Assembly (NCBI GenBank): GCA_045580815.1
Contig: JAZNOL010000090.1
Span: forward strand, 1-39,434
Direction: 5' to 3'
DNA: 39,434 nucleotides
Source: JAZNOL01 sp045580815
GTDB taxonomy: Bacteria > Bacillota > Clostridia > RUG12999
This document shows positions 14,421 through 21,475 of the stretch, piece by piece. Position 1 is the first letter of the stretch. Each line of letters opens with the position of its first letter. A program made the translations under genes and the position numbers. The notes under the pieces were generated by a model. The model saw only the letters and a list, made by a program, of their open reading frames with translations, was not told the DNA's origin and made no database searches.

Positions 14421-14446
14421 AAATGCAGGGTTTTTGCCCTGCATTT
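14421..14446 (-). terminator. Terminator after the 6S RNA
   Basis: 10-bp perfect stem AAATGCAGGG/CCCTGCATTT with a 6-base loop; on the minus strand it is followed by TTGTTATTTT. Confidence 0.8.
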
Positions 14447-14471
14447 AATATTTACACAAATTATCAATAAT

Positions 14472-14677
14472 ATACATAAGCCCCGCTTGTGCCGTAGAAA
14501 TAAATGACTACCAAAAAACCGACCTCAAGAAGGTGGGTATTGCCTGACTGTTTTATAAGTCCCCTGGCACATCAGAAGATGCGGGGGCATTTACGCCGCA
14601 GTCAGAGGGAAATTCCCGTATAGTAGTTGTTGGTTTTAGTTAGACAAGTTATACGAACACTGCAGGGATATGCTGTA
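14472..14677 (-). ncRNA. ssrS: 6S RNA
   Basis: About 206 bases, no open frame. The minus-strand transcript begins ACAGCATATCCCTGCAGTGTTCG and ends CGGCACAAGCGGGGCTTATGT; these ends pair as the 6S closing stem. The GTGTTCG/CGGCAC pair corresponds to the conserved ATGTTCG/CGGCAT of E. coli 6S RNA. The interior forms an interrupted rod (for example CCCCCGCATC with GATGTGCCAGGGG), and CCCACCTT...GAGGTCGG resembles the 3' arm. A promoter sits immediately upstream and a terminator downstream. 6S RNA mimics an open promoter and holds housekeeping RNA polymerase in stationary phase. Ends are approximate. Confidence 0.85.
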
Positions 14678-14682
14678 TTTAT

Positions 14683-14711
14683 ATTGTACCACAAACTACA
14701 ATAAAATTCAA
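14683..14711 (-). promoter_or_regulatory. Promoter for 6S RNA
   Basis: Minus strand: TTGAAT (14711-14706), 17-base spacer, TACAAT (14688-14683), giving a start near 14676. Confidence 0.75.
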
Positions 14712-14788
14712 GTGTTTTTTACTAAAAATTAAAATTTCTATTATTTTACAAATGATTGTAAAATAAGAATAGTACATATAAAAATCAA

Positions 14789-14816
14789 GGCTGTGACAAA
14801 ACATTTTGTCACAGCC
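14789..14816 (-). terminator. Terminator of the csaB-ruvX-DUF1292 operon
   Basis: Perfect 13-bp stem GGCTGTGACAAAA/TTTTGTCACAGCC with a 2-base loop; on the minus strand TTGATTTTT follows. A near twin lies at 35197-35226. Confidence 0.85.
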
Positions 14817-14831
14817 CTGTTGATGTTTTTA

Positions 14832-15152
14832 TCAGTCTTCTTCAAAATCGAAAACATCGCCGTTGTTTGCTTTAAAAATTTCGTAAACAGCGTCTGCAAT
14901 GTCTGCTTCGTCTTCACCGAGAGTAACGAGTGCATCGTCATCTTCGGTTTCGCCTTCTTCAAGTCTCATTATAACAACACCGCCGTCGGAGCTTTCGTCC
15001 AAGGGGAGAAGCACAATGTACGAGCAACCTTCATATTCGATATTGTCAAGAAAATCAAACTCAACATCGTTGCCGTCTTCGTCTGTAAGGATTACAGTAG
15101 TATCCTCAAGTTCAACGTTTTCTTCTTCAAAAAAGTTTTTTTCGTCTGCCAT
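14832..15152 (-). CDS. DUF1292 protein (YrzB-like)
   Basis: 106 residues, very acidic. TTVILTDEDGNDVEFDFLD (18-36) and SYIVLLPLDE (44-53) with VVIMRLEE are the DUF1292 core. In Bacilli and Clostridia this family usually follows ruvX, as it does here 17 bases downstream. Biochemical role unknown. AAGGAAGGTG is the ribosome binding site. Confidence 0.9.
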   Translation of the reverse strand: MADEKNFFEEENVELEDTTVILTDEDGNDVEFDFLDNIEYEGCSYIVLLPLDESSDGGVVIMRLEEGETEDDDALVTLGEDEADIADAVYEIFKANNGDVFDFEED

Positions 15153-15169
15153 TTAAAACACCTTCCTTT

Positions 15170-15589
15170 TTAATTTTGTTTTGGTCTATCTAAATAAGCC
15201 TGCATCAAAATCATTGCCGCAACAGTGTCCACAACCTTGCGACGTTTTTTGCTGCCGGACATATCAGCTTGGTTTAATGCAATATGTGCGGAAACGGTAG
15301 AAAGTCTCTCATCAATAAACTCATAGGGAATATTGGTCTGCTCGCTCAATTTTTCGGCAAACTCACGCACAAGCTCAGCCGATTCACCCTCAGACCCATC
15401 CATATTAAGAGGCAGTCCGATAATGAATTTTTCGCAACCTGTTTCAATAAGCTTTGCCGCTGTTTTTTCGAGCTGAAGCGGAAAAAATTTTTCGTTTATT
15501 GTGCCAACCGGTGATGCAAGCGTATGGCTGGCATCGCAGGAGGCAAGTCCTATACGTGATTTGCCGTAATCTATACAAATAAGTTTCAT
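15170..15589 (-). CDS. ruvX: Putative pre-16S rRNA nuclease / Holliday junction resolvase YqgF
   Basis: 139 residues, RNase H fold. The opening strand and first catalytic Asp are in MKLICIDYGKSRIGLA (Asp7); IIGLPLNMDGSEG (58-70), FIDERLSTVSA (95-105) and KKRRKVVDTVAAMILMQAYLD complete the family pattern. Known roles are 5' maturation of 16S rRNA and possibly recombination. Its ATG overlaps the csaB stop (ATGA), and DUF1292 follows. Confidence 0.95.
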   Translation of the reverse strand: MKLICIDYGKSRIGLASCDASHTLASPVGTINEKFFPLQLEKTAAKLIETGCEKFIIGLPLNMDGSEGESAELVREFAEKLSEQTNIPYEFIDERLSTVSAHIALNQADMSGSKKRRKVVDTVAAMILMQAYLDRPKQN

Positions 15590-17802
15590 GAGTTAATAAT
15601 CTCCGTTGCAAGTTTTGCTGTTTGTGTTGCCTTTTCGGCAAATTCTGCCGATTTTCTCTGTAAGTGAGCACGTATTTCGTCGGTGTTTTCAACACATCCG
15701 TCAATAACGGTGGTGTAATCGCCCGCGGTAAGTGCACGAGGGTCGATGAAATACGGAAGCTCTATTTCTGTATGGAAATTGCTAACTTTCGGGTCGTAAG
15801 AAATTCCCACAAAAGGCACGTTCATAAGTGCTGAGTAAACAAGCAGATGAAGTCGTACCGAAACGGTGAGGCTGCTCCGTTGTAAAATACCTAAAAATAC
15901 TGAAACATCAAGCCGCTCGCTTATAAAAATACCACGGGAATTCATGGATTTTATGATATCCCGGCTCACTCCTGCATCATACGGATACTGCATAGGCAAA
16001 AGCACAGGAAGCAATCCGTGTTTTTCGTAGATGTAATCACACATTTTTGCACAAATTTCATTGAAATTATCGGGAGCATTGTTCCATTTTCTTACAGAAA
16101 TGCATGCAAATTTTTCGTTTTCATCAATGCCGTATTTTTGCAATATTTCGTTAGCATAAAAACTGCTGTCTTCGCTATCCAGACCAAAAACAGGGTCAGA
16201 TGTGACAAAAGCTCTGTCGGTGTTTATGCCTAATGCTTGCAAGGTGTCAAAAGAGTCGGAATCTCTGAGGGTTATAAGGTCAACCTTGTCAAGAATTTTT
16301 CTGACACGCCTTTGGTTTGATTTGCGTGTTACAGGACCGATGCCGTTTGAATAAAGCATGGTTTTTACACCGAGCTTTTGAGCAAGACGAAGCACATATA
16401 AATAATAAATAAGTGATTTGGTGCTTGTGCTGTCCTGAAGCAGACTGCCGCCTCCCATAATAAACAGTTTGGTGTTTTTAAGTGCCTTGCGGATTTTGCA
16501 AACTGAATATCTGCTTATTGACGATGTTTTGTAAACGCGTGAGGTTTCGGCGGGTGCGTTTGAAAGAATAAGCAGGCTGATGTCAGGTTTTTCGCGGCGA
16601 AGCGAAGAAACAATCGAGTGAAGCAATGCATCATCGCCGCTGTTTTTGAAACCGTAATATCCGAGCATTACTGCGTCAAACTCGCGTTTTTCGTAAACAC
16701 TATTATACATTTTAAGATTGTCGTCTGCCATTTTCGCAACCGAATAATGCGACAAAACTACATTGCGAGAAAATTCGCCAAGTTTTGAAAATTCTTCAGC
16801 AGGCATCCCGCAAAGAGTGATAATATCATTTTTAAGTCTTTCTGCATCAACTTCAGAAAAACTACGGCAAGTAAAGTTGTTTTCAATTGCTGCTTCAAGA
16901 TATTCTTCGGTAAAAATACCCATATAACCGTAGTTGCCGGCAAGAATGCAAGGTTTTTGTTCAGCCATTCCCTCAAGAGCTGAACGGCTTACACCTACAC
17001 AGAATGTAGCAACATGATTAATGAGATTTATATCCGTTCGGGGACCTGTCAACACAACAGCGTTTCTACCTAGCCGGGTGTTGATTTCTGCTGCTTTTCG
17101 TTTAAGTTCGTCAAGTCCTGTTCCCCTGCCGGCAATAATCAGCTGTATTCCGGGCACTTCGCTGTCTATTTCAATAAATTTGTCAAGCATTGCAAATGCC
17201 GGGGTACAAACTTCTTTGTCAAGACGGCTTACATAAACAATGCGTGTGGCTTCTTCATCAAGAGCAAATTCTTCCATTATTGATGATGAATCAAGGGTAG
17301 GAGAGAATTTTTCGGTATCAATACCGTTTATGCTGACAAAAACATTTTTCTCTTTAACACGGTAGTTTCTGGTAACGTATCCTTTTAAATCCTCGCTTAC
17401 AGCAAGAGTACGCTCACCCCAGCGTGATAACCATTTAAACGGAATGCGAGTATCAAACGGAAAATGCACGCTGGTTACAAACTTAAATGACTTGTCGGCC
17501 ATGTGGATAAAGTGACACACAAGAGATGGAATACGTGCATGAGAATGAACAATATCGGGACGAAACTCTTTTATGAGATTTTTTAAAATTTTATACGACT
17601 TAAGCATGTCACCGGGTTTTTTGCTCACAAGTGGAGCTACTACGTGGCGAACGTCGCATTCTTCAAGCTGAGAAACGTAAGAACCGCCTGCCGACACAAC
17701 CACAATTTTGTGACCTCTGGCAACAAGCTCTTTCGAAAGCTCTAAAACATGGGTTTCAACTCCGCCTATGTCAAGAGACATAAGCGCCATAAGAATCTTC
17801 AT
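15586..17802 (-). CDS. csaB: Glycosyltransferase family 4 - CsaB polysaccharide pyruvyltransferase fusion
   Basis: 738 residues in two domains. Residues 1-371 are a GT-B glycosyltransferase of family 4 (MALMSLDIGGVETHVLELSKEL start; VYVSRLDKE near 190; GVSRSALEGMAEQKPCI near 270-286). Residues 374-738 are a pyruvyltransferase of CsaB type (MLGYYGFKNSGDDALL, MGGGSLLQD at 449-457, SNGIGPV, CISVRKW). CsaB adds ketal-pyruvate to secondary cell-wall polysaccharide, the ligand of SLH domains; the fused transferase may build the same glycan. AAGGAG precedes the ATG. It heads an operon with ruvX and DUF1292, and is divergent from an SLH surface protein, which fits the role. Confidence 0.9.
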   Translation of the reverse strand: MKILMALMSLDIGGVETHVLELSKELVARGHKIVVVSAGGSYVSQLEECDVRHVVAPLVSKKPGDMLKSYKILKNLIKEFRPDIVHSHARIPSLVCHFIHMADKSFKFVTSVHFPFDTRIPFKWLSRWGERTLAVSEDLKGYVTRNYRVKEKNVFVSINGIDTEKFSPTLDSSSIMEEFALDEEATRIVYVSRLDKEVCTPAFAMLDKFIEIDSEVPGIQLIIAGRGTGLDELKRKAAEINTRLGRNAVVLTGPRTDINLINHVATFCVGVSRSALEGMAEQKPCILAGNYGYMGIFTEEYLEAAIENNFTCRSFSEVDAERLKNDIITLCGMPAEEFSKLGEFSRNVVLSHYSVAKMADDNLKMYNSVYEKREFDAVMLGYYGFKNSGDDALLHSIVSSLRREKPDISLLILSNAPAETSRVYKTSSISRYSVCKIRKALKNTKLFIMGGGSLLQDSTSTKSLIYYLYVLRLAQKLGVKTMLYSNGIGPVTRKSNQRRVRKILDKVDLITLRDSDSFDTLQALGINTDRAFVTSDPVFGLDSEDSSFYANEILQKYGIDENEKFACISVRKWNNAPDNFNEICAKMCDYIYEKHGLLPVLLPMQYPYDAGVSRDIIKSMNSRGIFISERLDVSVFLGILQRSSLTVSVRLHLLVYSALMNVPFVGISYDPKVSNFHTEIELPYFIDPRALTAGDYTTVIDGCVENTDEIRAHLQRKSAEFAEKATQTAKLATEIINS

Positions 17803-17848
17803 GCTTTTTCTCCTTAATTAATTATACTGTATATATCATATCATATAT

Positions 17849-17876
17849 ATTATACCATAAATTTTATTTATTTCAA
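17849..17876 (-). promoter_or_regulatory. Promoter for csaB operon
   Basis: Minus strand: TTGAAA (17876-17871), 16-base spacer, TATAAT (17854-17849). The start codon is 46 bases downstream. Confidence 0.75.
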
Positions 17877-17957
17877 GTGTTTTTATAAAAATAATTTATG
17901 TCATTAAAAAAACACCTAAATGAAATAAAAATTTAATATAAATAATGGCAAAAGTTA

Positions 17958-17986
17958 TTTACATTTTTTAAAATATATGATATAAT
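17958..17986 (+). promoter_or_regulatory. Promoter for the SLH surface protein
   Basis: TTTACA (17958-17963), 17-base spacer, TATAAT (17981-17986). Back-to-back with the csaB promoter, separated by about 80 AT-rich bases. Confidence 0.75.
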
Positions 17987-18037
17987 TTATATTGATGTAT
18001 TATAAAACTTTCGCAAGTTATGAAAGGAATGATTTTC

Positions 18038-20950
18038 ATGATGAAAAAACTTATAGGGATAGTGCTTGTGCTCATGATTTTGATGACACAGGTATGCGTG
18101 TTTGCAAATAGTGGAAGCAGTGGCGGTAGTGGAAGCAAACCATTATACACAGTTGAAAAAGCTTACACAAATGACATTGCAGATATAGTGTTTAAAGTTT
18201 CAGACGAATATCCCGTAAATGGTCAGGAAGTGCGTGTTTTGGCAGAAATTACGGCAAAACAGGAAATTGCTGCCGATGCAATCAAGTTCCATTACGGTAG
18301 TGATTTTGAGTCGGTTTCGTCCGAAATTACACCTGTAGGTGAAAAAATTAGTTATGAAAAAGGCTTTATATACAATAAAGATATAATAAGCTTTGATATA
18401 AAAGCAAATGGAGAATCTATGATTCTCGGTGGATTTGGTTTCCGTAACGAAATAAAGATGCAGCTTACAAATATTTCTGCTATACAAACAGCGGCAACAG
18501 AAAACCTTTATGAGTTTGAAATTTGTGCTGTAGCAGAAAATGTCGGAAGTCTTGATGTAAAAGGCTACAGCATAAATGCAATGAAGGGTGAAACTGTTCT
18601 GCATTCTTATGAAGTAGAGAGAACAAACGCAAAAGAAAAATCCGATGAGTTAAAAACAAAAATCACAATCAATAAAAGTGAGTTTAAAAACAACAAATAC
18701 AGCTTTGATTTTGTAATCGAATACGATAGAAAAGAACTTGACAAAAAAAGTGTTGACGCTGTTGTTACAACAGTTCTTTCTCTTGAAAATTTAAGTGCGG
18801 AAGTTATTGCAGATAACGGTGATACCGGATTTACGGTTAAACTTACCGGTAAAGTTAAAAACAGCGGTGCACTTGACAGCGGAGAAGTAAAAATCAATAT
18901 TCTTTCCGGTGAAACAGAAATTGCAACAGTCAGCGTTGATAAAGTTGGCGGATTTACAGACAAAGGCTTCACAAAAGAACTGGTATTACCCAAAGCAGCG
19001 TTTGATGCAGAAAACAGTGCAGAAATAACCGTGGAAATTGACAGTACAGAAATTTCTCTTCCCTGCACAGTAACTTACAGCACAGAGGTTGAATCGGTAC
19101 TTATAAACGGCAAAAATGCAGTAAGCATTGCACAGGGAAAAACCTTGAATATAGCTCTTTCTTATGCTCCTGTCACTGCACAACCCGGCTCAGAGCCGAC
19201 AATAAGCATTGAAAATACAGAAATTGCAACTGTTGCAGACGGTGTTGTTACAGCCGTTGCAGAAGGCGAAACAAACATCTGTGTACAGCTTGGTGATGAC
19301 ACATTTAAAGTGCCGCTTACTGTTACACGTGCTCTTGCAGAGGGCGAAATTCTTGATATTAAAGTATACACAAAAGATGCCGATGGCAACAAAACATACA
19401 GAAATCTGTATAATATAAATAAAAATGCAGATGGTTTTGTTTACAGTGATACGGCTTATTCTGTACACCTTAACGGCAGTGAAAAAAGTGCAGGCTTTGA
19501 ATTTACACTTGCAGACGGTCAGTCGCTGTATGTTTCGCAGACAAGCCTGTCTTCGGGAAAAACATCAACCGTTGACGACTACACAAACATCGGCGTGCCT
19601 ACAAGAAAAAACAGAATTTCAGTAAGCGTTAACGGTACATCGGGCGTTATTTATCAGATTGCACTTAACAAACTGCCTGAATTAACAGAAGATGTTCCAG
19701 AAACATTTTATGCGTTTACAAAGCTTGAAACAAATCTTAAACTTGATAACTTTTTTGATGATTTTGAAGACGAGAAAAAGATTGATAAAATAGAGGTAAG
19801 AGACAGCGAAAAAAATGTTCTTGGCGAATGTGTATATGATTCTGAGGAAGGCTGGTACTGGAGATATACAACAAAAGAAACAGCAAAAACAATGGACGCA
19901 GTTTTTGAGGTTACTGATAAAGACGGCGGTAAAGCATCAAAAAATATTAAACTTGTTTGCGGAAAAGATACAGAAAACCCCAGTTTCGGTACAGGTTCGG
20001 CTGTAAGTGCTTCCGGTGCAACATCAAATTCGGTTACAGTAAGCTGGAGCAAAGCAACAGATAACGATATGATTAAAGAATATGTTGTAAACTATTCAAA
20101 ATCATCGTCAATGTCCGGTGCAAAAACAGTTACTGTTGCGGCAGGTGAAGGCGTAGAACGCAAAAAAACAATTTCTGGACTTAACTCAGGCACAAAATAT
20201 TATGTTACGGTTACTGCGTATGACCGTAGCGGAAACAGTGTGGAGAGTGATACTGATTACTTTACAACAAGCTCAGGCGGTTCATCCGGTGGCGGCCTTG
20301 GGGGCAGCAGCGGCTCAGGCGGTTCATCCGGGCTTGGTAACTTGGGCGGACTTGGCGGAATAATCAATCCTCCTGTTTCGGGACCGGTAACAGGACAAAC
20401 CAAAAAATTCGATGATATAGAAAATTATGCGTGGGCAAAAGATGCAATAAATGCTCTTGCATCAAAAGGTATTGTAAACGGTGTGAGTGAAACAGAATTT
20501 GCTCCTGCAAACAATATCAAACGGTGCGACCTTGCTCTTATGATAGTAAGAGCCTTCGGATTTACCGGTGCAAACGGTGTTGGCTTCAGCGATGTTCCTA
20601 CAGATGCTTATTATGCTGATGCAGTTAAAACAGCACAGGCTCTTGGAATAATCAACGGTTTGGGAGATGGAAAATTCGGTCCGCAGGATTTTGTTACACG
20701 TCAGGATATGGCGGTTATGCTTCAGCGTGCTCTTGCAAAGAAAAACATTGCTCTTAGCGGAAGTGCAAATGTTGAATTTGCAGATGCCGACCAGATTGCC
20801 GGATATGCAAAATATGCAGTAGAAACTCTTGCCAAAGCAGGTGTTATTACTGGAGATGAGAACAAAAATGCAAATCCGGTTGGTAATGCAACAAGAGCAG
20901 AACTTGCGGTAATGATTTACCGTGCGCTTGCTGCGGCAAAGCTTATATAG
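18038..20950 (+). CDS. Secreted SLH-domain surface protein with Big2-like and fibronectin III domains
   Basis: 970 residues. A Sec signal peptide (1 to about 24, ending VCVFA) is followed by a Gly/Ser stretch; beta-rich modules (about 35-345); a Big2-like Ig domain (about 350-432, SVLINGKNAVSIAQGKTLNI...ISIENTEIATV); more beta-rich sequence; a fibronectin III domain (about 647-744, SVTVSWSKATDND...SGLNSGTKYYVTVTAYD); a Gly/Ser linker (about 745-770); and three SLH domains (about 788-970). SLH domains bind pyruvylated cell-wall polysaccharide. Start set at 18038 because GAAAGGA (18022-18028) is correctly spaced for it; in-frame ATGs at 18020 and 18029 lie on or before that site. No catalytic domain seen; possibly structural or adhesive. 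Confidence 0.9.
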   Translation: MMKKLIGIVLVLMILMTQVCVFANSGSSGGSGSKPLYTVEKAYTNDIADIVFKVSDEYPVNGQEVRVLAEITAKQEIAADAIKFHYGSDFESVSSEITPVGEKISYEKGFIYNKDIISFDIKANGESMILGGFGFRNEIKMQLTNISAIQTAATENLYEFEICAVAENVGSLDVKGYSINAMKGETVLHSYEVERTNAKEKSDELKTKITINKSEFKNNKYSFDFVIEYDRKELDKKSVDAVVTTVLSLENLSAEVIADNGDTGFTVKLTGKVKNSGALDSGEVKINILSGETEIATVSVDKVGGFTDKGFTKELVLPKAAFDAENSAEITVEIDSTEISLPCTVTYSTEVESVLINGKNAVSIAQGKTLNIALSYAPVTAQPGSEPTISIENTEIATVADGVVTAVAEGETNICVQLGDDTFKVPLTVTRALAEGEILDIKVYTKDADGNKTYRNLYNINKNADGFVYSDTAYSVHLNGSEKSAGFEFTLADGQSLYVSQTSLSSGKTSTVDDYTNIGVPTRKNRISVSVNGTSGVIYQIALNKLPELTEDVPETFYAFTKLETNLKLDNFFDDFEDEKKIDKIEVRDSEKNVLGECVYDSEEGWYWRYTTKETAKTMDAVFEVTDKDGGKASKNIKLVCGKDTENPSFGTGSAVSASGATSNSVTVSWSKATDNDMIKEYVVNYSKSSSMSGAKTVTVAAGEGVERKKTISGLNSGTKYYVTVTAYDRSGNSVESDTDYFTTSSGGSSGGGLGGSSGSGGSSGLGNLGGLGGIINPPVSGPVTGQTKKFDDIENYAWAKDAINALASKGIVNGVSETEFAPANNIKRCDLALMIVRAFGFTGANGVGFSDVPTDAYYADAVKTAQALGIINGLGDGKFGPQDFVTRQDMAVMLQRALAKKNIALSGSANVEFADADQIAGYAKYAVETLAKAGVITGDENKNANPVGNATRAELAVMIYRALAAAKLI

Positions 20951-20962
20951 TTTGCTAAATAT

Positions 20963-20991
20963 GAGAAAAGGGCAAATGCCGCCCTTTTCTC
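20963..20991. terminator. Bidirectional terminator
   Basis: Perfect 11-bp stem GAGAAAAGGGC/GCCCTTTTCTC with a 7-base loop, between the converging SLH and BofC-like genes. Confidence 0.75.
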
Positions 20992-20997
20992 TAAATA

Positions 20998-21363
20998 TTA
21001 ACTTCCGATGTTTTCCAAAAACAGTGTGAGTTCAAGCCGGTTTTGAAACATAACTCCTGTTTCAAGAGATTTGCGAACATCGTCATCAAGTGAATAAATA
21101 TCAATGTAAGTGATGGCATCTGTCAAAATTTTTGAATTATCACTGCAGTTATAAATACATATAATTCCGTCATGCAAATTTAAAAAATAGGTTTTATCTT
21201 CGGCAATAACATCAGAACCGCTGATAACCTCAGACTCGGTGACATCGGCAGTTAAAGCCGGAACATCAGCAGATTTTTGTTCATAAAAGGATGCTGAAAT
21301 TGCAGCAATTAATGTAATTACAAATAAACAGCAAAATAAAGAAAAATATTTTTTGTTAATCAA
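20998..21363 (-). CDS. Membrane-anchored protein with BofC-C-like domain
   Basis: 121 residues from a TTG start at 21363, chosen because AAGAGGTG lies nine bases upstream; the frame stays open further but without a ribosome binding site. One N-terminal membrane helix (FSLFCCLFVITLIAAISASF) and an extracellular domain. The last 60 residues (TYFLNLHDGIICIYN, AITYIDIYSLDDDVRKSLETGV, LFLENIGS) match the pattern I know from the BofC C-terminal domain, which in Bacillus restrains sigma-K checkpoint signalling between forespore and mother cell. In non-spore contexts the role is unknown. Divergent from the PBP gene. Confidence 0.6.
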   Translation of the reverse strand: MINKKYFSLFCCLFVITLIAAISASFYEQKSADVPALTADVTESEVISGSDVIAEDKTYFLNLHDGIICIYNCSDNSKILTDAITYIDIYSLDDDVRKSLETGVMFQNRLELTLFLENIGS

Positions 21364-21475
21364 AATAATATACACCTCTTTTGTGGATATTATTAACAAA
21401 ATAAATAAATAATATACACATACCTTAAAATGCATATAGGCCTTACGGCATACTGCATATGCAGAGGAGGACAAT

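Noticed and set aside
18200..19468. Several minus-strand frames opposite the SLH surface protein
   Set aside because: Low-complexity Ser/Cys-rich shadows without start signals or domains.
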